Shown: positions 26,313 through 35,798, counted from the first letter of the stretch. The stretch: 64,000 nucleotides of DNA from Ga0077555 sp046154645 (GCA_046154645.1 JBJXDZ010000110.1:62001-126000), one strand, 5' to 3'. Notes: a model not told the origin generated them from the letters alone. Program-made: numbers and translations.

Positions 26313-28827
26313 TTCTCACGGCGAGACGGCAACGTACATTCTTTACGATTCCGCTTTGCCGGCCGTGGCGATGATCACCGACGATCGTCTGGCTGGCTTC
26401 ACCGAGCGGCACAAGTTCAGGCTTGCGAGCGAGCCGGCTTTTGAGATGGCCGGCGATCTTTTGGGGGAATTGCAGCGGCGCGGCCCCGTCGCAGGTGTAA
26501 TCGTGAAACTCGATGGCGGCGTGCCGTCACGGGCCTTGCTCAAGACGACGCGGCAGCTGTTGGCCGGCAATCGGCGGGTCTACTATTTCTGGCCGCACGA
26601 GGGCGCCGTTGAAGTGGTCGACGATCTCCGACTGAAAAGTTTCAAATGGCACTGGCTGGCCTATCAGGTGCACCGCCGGTTCTTTGCCAAACGGCAGGCA
26701 ACCGCCGCAGAGGGGGCTGCTGCGTCTGCTGTCGCTCTATCGGGCGGCGCCTCGGTCGCCGATGGCATGAAGACCAGTGCGGCTACCATTGCCATCGAAG
26801 CCGCGCGTTGGCGGGATCTTGCCGCCAAGATCGCGGACGGCGGCCGCGGCATGGAAGCCAGTGCAGCTGCCATCAAGCTGGCCAAGGCCAGCGGATCTGC
26901 AGCAGAGTTGCTGACCGACCTCGAAACCTGCTGCGGTCGGCTCGAAGGCACCATGGGGCAGTTGGCCCAGGCACGCCTCGCCGTGAACCGAGTGGGTTTC
27001 TGCTTCGACGATCTGGCCAAAGCTGCCGAGCATCCGACCATGGCAGGTGAGATCGATCCGCCGCATCTGCGGGGCATTCGCCAATCGGTTGGCGGGGCGG
27101 GGCAGCAGATTCATGATGTGGAAGCAGCCTTCAGCGCAAATCTGCCGGGCATCCGCAATACCGCTGAGATGGTGCGCACGGCAATGGCGCACGGCAGCGA
27201 CAAGGTCAAAGCCGCCGCCCTCGAACAGGTGATCCACGAAAACGTCGCGGTTGTGCTCAATCTGGCGGGCGCGCTTGGCGGCTATTGCAAACAGATTGCC
27301 GACACAGCGAGCATCGTGCTGCCGCCAGTCGCGGCGGGCCGCGATTTGGTAATCGACAAGCTGAAGGCGCGGGAAGCCGCGGTCGCCGCGCAACCGGCAG
27401 GTGCCACCAACGGTCATAGTGCGCCGGTGGCTGACGAGGTGCTGACGCGGACACGCATGCAGCTTGCGACACTGGGTGAAAGCATCAAACCGGTACCTTT
27501 GCGGCTCGAGCGGGTGCCTGATTCCGACCATCTGCTGGCGGGCACGGGCGTCTATCTGCGCACCGATTACTGGGCGCCGATCATCTCGGGTGGCAGCTAT
27601 GGCCACACAGTTTATCAAGCGCGAGCACTGGCGCGAACCACGGAGCGCTTTCACTGCGTGACGTCCAATCGATTTCCACTGCTCGACGAGCTGGGGCTGG
27701 CACAGACGGTGGTGCGGCCGGAGGGTTTCGACAGCACGGAGCTGAGCCTCGTGCGCGCCAACGACTACTACTATCAGGCGCTGAAGCCGGCGATGGAGAT
27801 GGTGAAGCCTGCCTATATCTTCGAGCGGGCTTGCCTCGGAAACTTCGTTGGTGCGCGCTTGTCCGCGGAGCTGCAGATCCCGTATCTCGTCGAGTACAAC
27901 GGCTCCGAAATCTCGATGAAGCGCAGTTTCGACACGGGTCCCTACCAGCTCGAGGATGTGTACCTGGCGGCGGAGGAAGCGACCTTCAAGCAGGCGACAC
28001 TGATCTCCGTGATCTCCGATGCGGTGCGCGACGACGTCGTCAAGCGGGGCATCGATCCGGCGAAAGTCCTGGTCAACTGGAATGCGGTGGATCTGGAGGC
28101 CTATGGGCCGTTGCCGCAAGCCAAGCGCCATGTTCTGCGGACCGAGCTCGGCTTCTCGCCGCAGGATCGCGTCGTCTGTTTCATTGGCACGTTCGGCGGC
28201 TGGCATGGCATCGAAGTGCTGGCGGACGCCATGCCGCGCATTACCAAGGCTTGTCCGGAAGCGCGCTTCCTGCTGATCGGGGAAGGCAACTTCAAGCATC
28301 TGGTCCGCGATGCGATCGAAAAGCATGGCTTGGCGTCGCGGGTGGTCGATTGCGGACGGGTGCCGCAAGTCCGCGGGGCGGAGTTGATGGGGGCGGCCGA
28401 CGTGTTCGTATCACCGCACTCGAGCCACATGGTGGACAGCCGCTTCTTCGGCTCGCCGACCAAGCTGTTCGAGTACATGGCTTACGGTGTCGGTATCGTT
28501 GCCAGTGATCTCGAACAGATCGGCGAGATCATGCGGCCGAGCCTGACGGTCAGTGAGTTGGCGAATGCCAATGTGGAGATTGCCGACGCGCGTGGAGTGT
28601 TGTGCCGGCCTGGAGATCTCGACCAGTTCTCGTCCGCGGTGATCGAGCTGGTACGGCGGCCTGACCTCGCCACCGGGCTTGGCCGCAACGCGCGGCGCGC
28701 TGCCGAGCGGCATTTCACCTGGGACGGCCATGTGGCGAAGCTCTGGCAGTTCCTGGCGCGGCGTAGCGGACTTGCAGAGCGAACCACCAACGGCCAGTCG
28801 GCACCAGACCGCTTGTCGGTCCATTGA
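26299..28827 (+). CDS. Large family 4 glycosyltransferase with helical N-terminal region
   Basis: 842 residues; ATG 26299 overlaps the previous gene by 14 bases. Residues about 1-115 are a small alpha/beta-looking region and 135-400 are strongly Ala-rich and helical, with no catalytic motif. From about 415 the GT-B domain begins: YLRTDYWAPIISGGSYGHTV, LVEYNGSEISM, SVISDAVRDDVVKRG, VCFIGTFGGWHGIEVL, LLIGEGNFK, and the donor loop RFFGSPTKLFEYMAYG. Paralogous to the GT at 19171. The long helical region could mediate oligomerisation or membrane/complex docking. Followed closely by the methyltransferase-heparinase gene. Confidence 0.82.
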   Translation: MVASNSHGETATYILYDSALPAVAMITDDRLAGFTERHKFRLASEPAFEMAGDLLGELQRRGPVAGVIVKLDGGVPSRALLKTTRQLLAGNRRVYYFWPHEGAVEVVDDLRLKSFKWHWLAYQVHRRFFAKRQATAAEGAAASAVALSGGASVADGMKTSAATIAIEAARWRDLAAKIADGGRGMEASAAAIKLAKASGSAAELLTDLETCCGRLEGTMGQLAQARLAVNRVGFCFDDLAKAAEHPTMAGEIDPPHLRGIRQSVGGAGQQIHDVEAAFSANLPGIRNTAEMVRTAMAHGSDKVKAAALEQVIHENVAVVLNLAGALGGYCKQIADTASIVLPPVAAGRDLVIDKLKAREAAVAAQPAGATNGHSAPVADEVLTRTRMQLATLGESIKPVPLRLERVPDSDHLLAGTGVYLRTDYWAPIISGGSYGHTVYQARALARTTERFHCVTSNRFPLLDELGLAQTVVRPEGFDSTELSLVRANDYYYQALKPAMEMVKPAYIFERACLGNFVGARLSAELQIPYLVEYNGSEISMKRSFDTGPYQLEDVYLAAEEATFKQATLISVISDAVRDDVVKRGIDPAKVLVNWNAVDLEAYGPLPQAKRHVLRTELGFSPQDRVVCFIGTFGGWHGIEVLADAMPRITKACPEARFLLIGEGNFKHLVRDAIEKHGLASRVVDCGRVPQVRGAELMGAADVFVSPHSSHMVDSRFFGSPTKLFEYMAYGVGIVASDLEQIGEIMRPSLTVSELANANVEIADARGVLCRPGDLDQFSSAVIELVRRPDLATGLGRNARRAAERHFTWDGHVAKLWQFLARRSGLAERTTNGQSAPDRLSVH

Positions 28828-28845
28828 TTGTCCGGGATTTCCCAC

Positions 28846-31701
28846 ATGCTGCAGACCAACGACGAATACAAGCGCGAGGTTCAGAGGCAGTGGGACCGTG
28901 ATGCCTGCGGCTCGCACTACGTCAAGGACGCGAAGCCCGGTACGCTGGAATGGTATCTGGAGGCGGAAGCCTATCGCTACGGCACCTACGCGCCGTGGAT
29001 GCCGGAGCACATGGAATTCTATCGTCACGAGGGCCATAAGGTGCTGGAGATCGGCGCCGGGATGGGCACCGACCTGGCACAGTTTGCCAAAGGTGGCGCC
29101 ATCGTCACGGATCTCGATCTGTCGCTCGGGCACCTCGAGCATGCGCGGACCAATTTCAAGCTCCGTGGGCTCGATGGCGAATTCAAGCAGGGCGACGGCG
29201 AGACGCTGCCGTTCCCCGACAACTCGTTCGATGTGGTCTATTCCAACGGTGTCATTCACCACACGCCCAACACAACCGGCGTCATTCGCGAGATCCACCG
29301 GGTGCTGAAGCCGGGCGGCAAGGCCATCGTCATGGTCTATGCTGAGAACTCGCTGCACTACTGGAGACAGCTGTTCCTGAAGCTCGGGATCGAGAAGCGG
29401 ATGCTGGACTCGGTGTCGATCGGCGAGATCATGTCGCAGCACGTCGAGATCTCCGAGCATGACAGTCGGCCGTTGGTCAAGGTGTATACGGCGGCCCGAC
29501 TGCGGCGCATGTTCGGAGCCTTCGAAAGGACTTCGATTTCGAAGCGACAGATGCTGGCGGTGGAATTGCCGCGCGGGTTGCAATGGATGCCGATCGGCAT
29601 GGCTGGCCGGCTGATGGGCTGGAACCTGATCGTCAAGGCGACGAAGCCTGGACCACGGAGGTTACTTCGGCGGGCAAGGGACATAAAGGCTACGGCAACC
29701 GTAGCGGCCAATCTGGCGGCGCGGAAGTGGCGGCAGTCGCGGTTCGTGCCGCGCTCATCGTTTGAAGAAGAGCTGGCGGCGCGGGATCGCGACTTCACGG
29801 CGTGGCTGGCCGAGCGGCGCAAGCGGCCGCGGACCTACGCCGAGATCCCGGACGCCGCGGTGGCGCAATTGAAAGTGCTGCTGCCGAACCATGCGTCGCG
29901 CACGCTCGCGAGCGCTGAGCAGGCGCTCGAGCACCGGTTTGATCTCCTGGGCAGCGGTCCCTACCAACCGATCGATCCGGATCGAGCCGTGAGCAAGGAC
30001 GGTTACCGACCCATCGACTGGTATCTCGATCCTGTCCGCGGCGTTCGCTTCCCGACCGGCATTCCGATCAAGCAGTGGAAGCTGTTCGAGATGCGCCCCA
30101 AGGATGGCGACATCAAGTATCCCTGGGAGCTTGGCCGTTGTCAGCACTTTGCGGCGCTCGGACAGGCCTGGCGCATGACGGGAGACGTTCGCTTCGCGCG
30201 CGAAATCGTCGACGAGATCGATGATTTCATGGCGGCCAATCCGGTCGGCATCGGTGTCAATTGGACCTGCACGATGGACGTCGGTATTCGCGCCGCCAAC
30301 TGGGCCTTGGGGCTCGGGTTGATCAAGGACTGTACGGCCATTGAGACGGAGCGATTCCGGATCGCCTGGGCGGCGCTGTTCGAGCATGGCCGGTTCGTGT
30401 TCGAGAACCTCGAGAACATCTATGAGGTGACGAGCAATCACTTCCTGTCGAACGTGATCGGGTTGCATTTCGTGTCGGCGGAATTCATCGAGACGGCGAG
30501 CGGCGCCAAATGGGACGCATTTTGCCGCAAGTCCCTCGAAGCCGAGATCGACGTGCAGATCTTGCCCGATGGGGCGGACTTCGAGTCGTCAGTGCCGTAT
30601 CATCGGTTGGTGGCGGAGCTGTTCCTCGGGTCGTGGCGCCTTGCCGAGCTGCAGGGGCGGCCACTATCGCCGCACTATCGTGACAGGCTTGGCGATATGG
30701 TCGACTACCTCGTGGGTGTGCTTCGGCCCGATGGACTGATGCCGCAACTGGGCGATGCCGATGACGGCCGGCTGCATATCTTCACGGACTACGCGACGTG
30801 GACGCGGCAGGATGGACGGCATTTGATTGGTGCGGCAGGCGCTGTGTTCAAGCGCAAGGACTGGTCGGCGGTTGCTGGCGCGGACGGGGCCTGGGAGGCG
30901 GCGTGGTGGGGTTTGCCGCCTGCGACACTGCCGGTGCAGCAACCTCCTGCCGATCAGGTCAAGCTTTACGCGGACGCTGGCGCCTTTATCGCGCGGCAGG
31001 GCGGCACCTACCTGCTGGTGACCAATGCCAAGGTCGGCACCAAAGGCTTCGGCAATCACAAGCACAACGATCAGCTCAGCTTCGAGCTGCATGTTGGCGG
31101 TGAGCCCGTGATCGTTGACCCCGGCAGCTACGTCTACACGTCCGACTTTGCGGCGCGGAACCATTTCCGCTCGACGGCGGCACACTCGACACTGGCGATC
31201 GACAACGTCGAGCAGAACGAGGTCAATCCCGAGTGGCTGTTCCGCATGTTCGAGAAGGCAGAGGCCGAGCACCTGACGTATGGCGAGCGGCAGGGCCAAG
31301 CGATCTACAGCGGGCGGCATGTAGGCTACAAGCGCCTGGCATCGCCGGTCGTGCACACCCGGAGCTTCGAGATCGAACTGGCCTCGGGCCGGCTCGACAT
31401 CAAGGATCGCCTCGACGGTGAGGGGCAACATGATGTCGTGTGGCGGTTCCAGCTGGCGCCCGGTGTCAGCGCGCAGGCGTCGGGCGCAGGACGCCTGTCG
31501 CTGATGCTGGCTAGTGGTCGAGGCGTGGAGCTGAAACACCCCGACGGGCTCGAGGTGACAGTGATCGACGGCTGGTACTCGCCGAGTTACGGAGTGCGCA
31601 CGGCCAGTCGGACGATCGAACTGCGGTGCCGCCAGATGTTGCGCGGCTCCGCCGAATGGGCCTTTGTATTTGCGCCAGCCTATGCTGTCGGCCGCGCGTG
31701 A
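28846..31701 (+). CDS. Fusion of class I SAM methyltransferase and heparinase II/III-like polysaccharide lyase
   Basis: 951 residues. Residues 1-290: methyltransferase with motif I VLEIGAGMGTDL (about 66), DLDLSLGHLEHA, DNSFDVVYSNGVIHH and LKPGGKAIVMVYAE. About 330-700: alpha-helical barrel like the N-domain of alginate/heparin lyases (WELGRCQHFAALGQAWRMTGD, NWTCTMDVGIRAANW, NIYEVTSNHFLSN). About 705-945: heparinase II/III beta domain with KGFGNHKHNDQLSFELH and IVDPGSYVY. No signal peptide is visible, so the lyase-like half may act in the cytoplasm, which is unusual. ATG 28846 is preferred over TTG 28828. Substrate unknown; co-occurrence with ManNAcA genes suggests a uronate-containing glycan. 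Confidence 0.85.
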   Translation: MLQTNDEYKREVQRQWDRDACGSHYVKDAKPGTLEWYLEAEAYRYGTYAPWMPEHMEFYRHEGHKVLEIGAGMGTDLAQFAKGGAIVTDLDLSLGHLEHARTNFKLRGLDGEFKQGDGETLPFPDNSFDVVYSNGVIHHTPNTTGVIREIHRVLKPGGKAIVMVYAENSLHYWRQLFLKLGIEKRMLDSVSIGEIMSQHVEISEHDSRPLVKVYTAARLRRMFGAFERTSISKRQMLAVELPRGLQWMPIGMAGRLMGWNLIVKATKPGPRRLLRRARDIKATATVAANLAARKWRQSRFVPRSSFEEELAARDRDFTAWLAERRKRPRTYAEIPDAAVAQLKVLLPNHASRTLASAEQALEHRFDLLGSGPYQPIDPDRAVSKDGYRPIDWYLDPVRGVRFPTGIPIKQWKLFEMRPKDGDIKYPWELGRCQHFAALGQAWRMTGDVRFAREIVDEIDDFMAANPVGIGVNWTCTMDVGIRAANWALGLGLIKDCTAIETERFRIAWAALFEHGRFVFENLENIYEVTSNHFLSNVIGLHFVSAEFIETASGAKWDAFCRKSLEAEIDVQILPDGADFESSVPYHRLVAELFLGSWRLAELQGRPLSPHYRDRLGDMVDYLVGVLRPDGLMPQLGDADDGRLHIFTDYATWTRQDGRHLIGAAGAVFKRKDWSAVAGADGAWEAAWWGLPPATLPVQQPPADQVKLYADAGAFIARQGGTYLLVTNAKVGTKGFGNHKHNDQLSFELHVGGEPVIVDPGSYVYTSDFAARNHFRSTAAHSTLAIDNVEQNEVNPEWLFRMFEKAEAEHLTYGERQGQAIYSGRHVGYKRLASPVVHTRSFEIELASGRLDIKDRLDGEGQHDVVWRFQLAPGVSAQASGAGRLSLMLASGRGVELKHPDGLEVTVIDGWYSPSYGVRTASRTIELRCRQMLRGSAEWAFVFAPAYAVGRA

Positions 31702-31724
31702 AATTCACGGAGAGACTGTCGCCC

Positions 31725-32540
31725 ATGCCATTTCGCATTCCCGGGCGCAGCCTCGCGGCGCTGTTCGCTACCATCTGGCGCTATGGGCGCATCCTGAGGG
31801 CGACGACCGAGGTCGAGCTGAAGAAGAAGTTCGCGGGCTCGGCGCTTGGCAGCGCGTGGCTGGTGCTCCATCCGCTGATGTTCCTGATGATCTACCTGTT
31901 CCTGTTCTTGGTCGTGTTCAAGGTGCGCTTTCCGGACATGAGCAGCCTCGGCTATGTGGTCTACGTGTTTGCCGGTCTGGTGCCGTACCTGGCGCTGATG
32001 GAATCAACCACGGCCGGCGCGGTGGCGATTCGCCAGAATATGCATCTGGTGCGCAACGTGATCGTGCCCGTCGAACTGGTGCCGGTGCGAACAGTCCTGA
32101 TGGCGCTGGCCGCCGAGATGGTGGGGCTTGGCGTGATCATGGCGCTGCTGCTGGTCGATGGCACGCTGTCCTGGCATGTGGTGTGGCTGCCGGTGGTCAT
32201 CGCGTTGCAGCTGGCGATGGTTCTGGGCCTGGTGCTGATGCTGGCGGCGCTGGGCGTGCTGCTGCCGGATCTCGGCTACGCGATCAATCTGGTGATGATT
32301 TTCCTGATGTTCATCTCGCCGATCGGTTTTCGCCCGGAGACGCTGCCGGCGGCCGCGCAACCCCTCGTATGGCTCAATCCGGTGCACTACATGCTGGAGT
32401 CATTCCGCTCTAGCCTGATGGCGGGTTACGGGCCGCGTTGGTGGGAGGTCGGCGTTTTCGCCGTGCTGTCGTTACTGACTTTGCTAGCGGGGGCGTCATT
32501 CTTCCAGCGCTTCAAGGGCATCATCGTCGATTACGAATGA
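31725..32540 (+). CDS. wzm: ABC-2 type polysaccharide export permease (Wzm-like)
   Basis: 271 residues, about six membrane helices, with the ABC-2 family layout: cytoplasmic N-terminal amphipathic start, VELKKKFAGSALGSAWLVLHPL, and the C-terminal NPVHYMLESFRSS motif typical of O-antigen and capsule exporters. It would form the channel for export of a lipid-linked glycan with the Wzt-type ATPase at 36685. ATG 31725 has a GGAGAG ribosome-binding site; the upstream open frame overlaps the preceding gene and is unlikely to be translated. Unusually, the partner ATPase is on the opposite strand about 4 kb away. Confidence 0.88.
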   Translation: MPFRIPGRSLAALFATIWRYGRILRATTEVELKKKFAGSALGSAWLVLHPLMFLMIYLFLFLVVFKVRFPDMSSLGYVVYVFAGLVPYLALMESTTAGAVAIRQNMHLVRNVIVPVELVPVRTVLMALAAEMVGLGVIMALLLVDGTLSWHVVWLPVVIALQLAMVLGLVLMLAALGVLLPDLGYAINLVMIFLMFISPIGFRPETLPAAAQPLVWLNPVHYMLESFRSSLMAGYGPRWWEVGVFAVLSLLTLLAGASFFQRFKGIIVDYE

Positions 32541-32550
32541 GCGCACGCAT

Positions 32551-35500
32551 TCAAGCATCTGGCCCCAGGATGGCATGGAGGTCGATGGCTGTAATTTCGG
32601 CCGAGATCGGTCCGGTATCGGCGTTGTTGCCCGAGACGATGAGGAGAGCGTGGAGGGGCGCGGGAATGTCAAAGACCCGCTCAGACCAGCATTCGCCAAT
32701 GGACAAGCCAACGTTGATGATCCAGGCGTCACGGTCGACGTCGAGGAGACCGATGGCCAGCGCCCCAGCATCGACGCGGCCGGCGATCCGCAAGGCATAG
32801 TGGCCTTCCTGCAAGGCAATCTCCGCGCCCTTGTGCAGATATTCCCGGAGCGCCGACGTCTTGCCGATCGCCAAAGTCGCCGCACGCCTGCGGATGCGGC
32901 CTGGACCATCGGGCAGCGGTTTGGCGAGGGAGCTTGAGCCGAGCGGCAGACCGGACGCAAGCTCGCGGAAGCTCGCGAGCAACCGGCGACTGGAGCGAAC
33001 GGGCTGTTTGGCCAGCGCAGTCGTCGTCGTTGGCGGAGGGGTTGGCGCGTCGACGATGAGATGGCCCTCGCCGAGGGCGGCCAAGCCGATTGCGTGCAGG
33101 TCGATGTGCACCGGGGCTGGAGCGTCCGAGTTGTTGGCGCAGAGATAGAGTTTGCAGGTTGTATCGGCTTCCAGTTCGAAGGTGACCGCGCCGGAATAGC
33201 GATCGGCATCGAAGGATATCGAAGTCGTCCACTGGCCTCGCGTCTGGTCAAGCAGGTTAAGGCTCAGATGGCCTTCGAAGACATGTGCGGCGGCGGCGAG
33301 CCCATAACGGCCCTTGGCAAGTTTGCCGTTGGCGATCTCAGCCAGGTATTCGAAGCGGAGCGGGGCGGCGCTGCGGAAACTGAGGCCGTGTTCAAGGCCG
33401 CCGCTGACCCGGTCCCGGGGCGCCAAGGCGGCAAATGCAGGCAACAGGAAGCCTTTGAGTGGTTTGCCGTCAGGCAGGCTGGCGAACAGATCGATGGGTG
33501 CACGAACGCGCGCGATTGGCGGGGCTGGTGGTTGCGGAATGAGGCGGGCGGTGGCGTCGAGGGCGGCGATGCCCAAGGCGAAGATGTCGACATCGACGGG
33601 GCGCGGCGCTTCGGAATTGTGAGCACAGGCGTAGAGCGTGACATCGCTGTCGGCGGCGAGTGTGAAGGTGGCGCGGACCTCGGTGTCGTTGGGTTCGACG
33701 GCGAGATTGGTGACCCAGGCTTGTTTGGCGTCGTCGAAGAGCGAGAGCGTGACGAGGCCGCGGCGAAGTTTCAGTTGGGCTGCGATCTCGTAGGTGCCAG
33801 CGGCGAGCTTGCCGGAGCCGAGCGTGGCCATGCGCTGAAATCGCAACGGCTCGGCGCTGCGCAGCGACAGGCCAGAGACGACGCTGTCGGTGAAACCACG
33901 GGCGCCGAGCAGACGCTCGGTGTCGGCGTTGAGGAAGCCGGCAATGGGCGCGTGCGCGGTGAAGAGCGGCGCAGGGGAGAGGACGTGGATGGGTTCAGGT
34001 GGCGGTGGCGGCAGGATGAGGCGGGCGGTGGCATCGAGGGCGGCGATGCCCAAGGCGAAGATGTCGACATCGACGGGGCGCGGCGCATCGGAATTGTGGG
34101 CGCAGACGTAGAGCGTGACATCGCTGTCGGCGGCGAGCGTGAAGGTGGTGCGGACCTCGGTGTCGTTGGGCTCGATGGCGAGATTGGTGGCCCAGGCTTG
34201 TTTGGCGTCGTCGAAGAGCGAGAGCGTGATGAGGCCGCGGCGAAGTTTCAATTGGGCGGCGATCTCGTAAGTGCCGGCGGCGAGCTTGCCGGAGCCGAGA
34301 GTGGCCATGCGCTGGAAGCGCAACGGCTCGGCGCTGCGTAGCGAGAGGCCGGAGGCGACCGATGACGTGAAACCACGGGCGCCGAGCAGGCGCTCGGTGT
34401 CGGCGTTGAGGAAGCCCGCGATAGGAGTGTGAGCGGTGAAGAGCGGTGCGGGGGGGAGGATGGGCTCGGGTGGCGGCGGCACTGCGGCCGGAGTTGCTGG
34501 CGGTCGCGGCTTGGATAACGCGCCCATCAGGTCGCGACTGCGGGCCTGACGCAATTGCTCGATGCTAGGAGCCAGTTGCTCGACGTCCTCCTTGCGGCAA
34601 GCCACGGCGATCAAGATTGGCGAGCGGAGGTTGGCGCGATCAAGGACGGCCAAATCGGGACCAAGCGCATTGAGAATTGTATGCAACTCGCGTGGCAAGC
34701 TGGACGCCAGCGTGCCCTTGGCGAATGCGGCTGTGGCGGAGGCGCGCTGGTCTAGCAGGCGACCGGCGATATCGAGCGGGTTGTTGCTGAATTGCCCGTC
34801 GGCATGCACGAGGCATAAGCCATGGCGCTCGAACAGGCGCGATAGGCCTTCAGGTGAGAACAGATTGATGTGACCAACGCCTTCGAAGCCACCAAAGACG
34901 TGAAAGCAGCGCTCGCGGAGGAGCTGGATTTCCCAGCACTGGACATTGGGCACGGTAATGAGAAGTAGCCCCCCCGGTGCCAAGCACTGCCGTGCTTGCG
35001 CCATAAGCGAGTCAGGTCGAGTGACGTGCTCGAGCGTTTCGAACAGCGAGATCAGATCGAAAGTTTCTTTGCCTTGCCAATCGCCGGGATGCTGGACATT
35101 GCGGTCGCTATGGCGGGCGGTCGCCAGTGCCGTGCGACTGACCTCCAAGCCCAAGGCGTTGAAGCCGAGTTCCTTGCCAAGCTCGACCGAATGTCCAACG
35201 CCGCAGCCAATATCGAGATAGCGCGTGCTCCCCGGTTTCGCATTGAGGATTGGGGAGATGAGGTCGAAGTATGAGAAGAAGCGTTCGCGATCAGCGACCT
35301 TGGTCTTGACCTCGCGCCCATGCATCATCTTGTCGGCGATGCGGCGTGCTTCAGGTATGCGATCAAAAAAAGCTTCGATCAGGCTTTCCTCTATAGCCAA
35401 TGGTACGAACCAAGTGCCACAAATTGTGCAGCCATGAAATGGATAGCCGTCGTAGCTTCTGAATAGCGCGCGGTGGTCGATTGAGGCGCAGGCTGGACAA

Positions 35501-35757
35501 TTGCGTTGGCCAAGTTGCGCCCTCTCGATAGTTTGCGACTGGTTCCACAGCTGCACCAAGTGCAAGTAGTCAGCACCGTCGGCACGGCTGAATGGGAGTG
35601 GGCTGGAGAGATCAATGGCATCGATGCCGCCGCCAGAGGTGAGTTGATCCACAGCGTCGCGAATCGCGTTCAAGGCCTGTGAAATCAGCTCGGTGCTGCT
35701 GCTGTTGCTAGCAGGACCATCGGGATTTGAAGTGTCCAGCGGTATCGTCTTCAGCAT
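32551..35757 (-). CDS. Zinc-ribbon class I methyltransferase with four C-terminal beta-sandwich-like repeats
   Basis: 1068 residues, minus strand. N-terminal zinc-ribbon-like pair C-P-A-C ... C-T-I-C (about 88-117), then methyltransferase motifs YLDIGCGVGHSVEL, LFETLEHVTRPD and LAPGGLLLITVPN. A Pro-rich linker precedes four tandem modules at about 426-580, 580-739, 739-899 and 899-1066. Copies 1 and 2 are almost identical; 3 and 4 are diverged (SLNLLDQTRGQWTT; IGLLDVDRDAWII). Modules are separated by Pro-rich linkers. ATG 35757 has an AAGGG site; TTG 35802 is an alternative. Likely modifies the exported glycan, with repeats binding it; inferred. Confidence 0.82.
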   Translation of the reverse strand: MLKTIPLDTSNPDGPASNSSSTELISQALNAIRDAVDQLTSGGGIDAIDLSSPLPFSRADGADYLHLVQLWNQSQTIERAQLGQRNCPACASIDHRALFRSYDGYPFHGCTICGTWFVPLAIEESLIEAFFDRIPEARRIADKMMHGREVKTKVADRERFFSYFDLISPILNAKPGSTRYLDIGCGVGHSVELGKELGFNALGLEVSRTALATARHSDRNVQHPGDWQGKETFDLISLFETLEHVTRPDSLMAQARQCLAPGGLLLITVPNVQCWEIQLLRERCFHVFGGFEGVGHINLFSPEGLSRLFERHGLCLVHADGQFSNNPLDIAGRLLDQRASATAAFAKGTLASSLPRELHTILNALGPDLAVLDRANLRSPILIAVACRKEDVEQLAPSIEQLRQARSRDLMGALSKPRPPATPAAVPPPPEPILPPAPLFTAHTPIAGFLNADTERLLGARGFTSSVASGLSLRSAEPLRFQRMATLGSGKLAAGTYEIAAQLKLRRGLITLSLFDDAKQAWATNLAIEPNDTEVRTTFTLAADSDVTLYVCAHNSDAPRPVDVDIFALGIAALDATARLILPPPPPEPIHVLSPAPLFTAHAPIAGFLNADTERLLGARGFTDSVVSGLSLRSAEPLRFQRMATLGSGKLAAGTYEIAAQLKLRRGLVTLSLFDDAKQAWVTNLAVEPNDTEVRATFTLAADSDVTLYACAHNSEAPRPVDVDIFALGIAALDATARLIPQPPAPPIARVRAPIDLFASLPDGKPLKGFLLPAFAALAPRDRVSGGLEHGLSFRSAAPLRFEYLAEIANGKLAKGRYGLAAAAHVFEGHLSLNLLDQTRGQWTTSISFDADRYSGAVTFELEADTTCKLYLCANNSDAPAPVHIDLHAIGLAALGEGHLIVDAPTPPPTTTTALAKQPVRSSRRLLASFRELASGLPLGSSSLAKPLPDGPGRIRRRAATLAIGKTSALREYLHKGAEIALQEGHYALRIAGRVDAGALAIGLLDVDRDAWIINVGLSIGECWSERVFDIPAPLHALLIVSGNNADTGPISAEITAIDLHAILGPDA
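33541..34480. repeat. Near-identical tandem duplication, period about 477 bases
   Basis: Copy at 33541-34017 and copy at 34018-34480 align base for base with a shift of 477 over most of their length, with scattered substitutions and a small indel in the Pro-linker region. They encode modules 2 and 1 of the methyltransferase on the minus strand. Near identity implies recent duplication or ongoing gene conversion. Copies 3 and 4 (33060-33540 and 32560-33060) are recognisable only at protein level. Confidence 0.9.
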
Positions 35758-35798
35758 GCCGTTTTTTGCCCTTCGACTCGGCGTGGCCGAAGCAACCG

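Noticed and set aside
33061..34341. A 426-residue plus-strand open frame rich in Gly, Glu and Ala
   Set aside because: It is antisense to the methyltransferase repeats, is kept open by GC bias, has no ribosome-binding site and mirrors the tandem repeat.
33541..34480. Tandem repeat as an insertion sequence or CRISPR
   Set aside because: It is in-frame coding sequence for protein modules, with no transposase, terminal inverted repeats or spacer structure.
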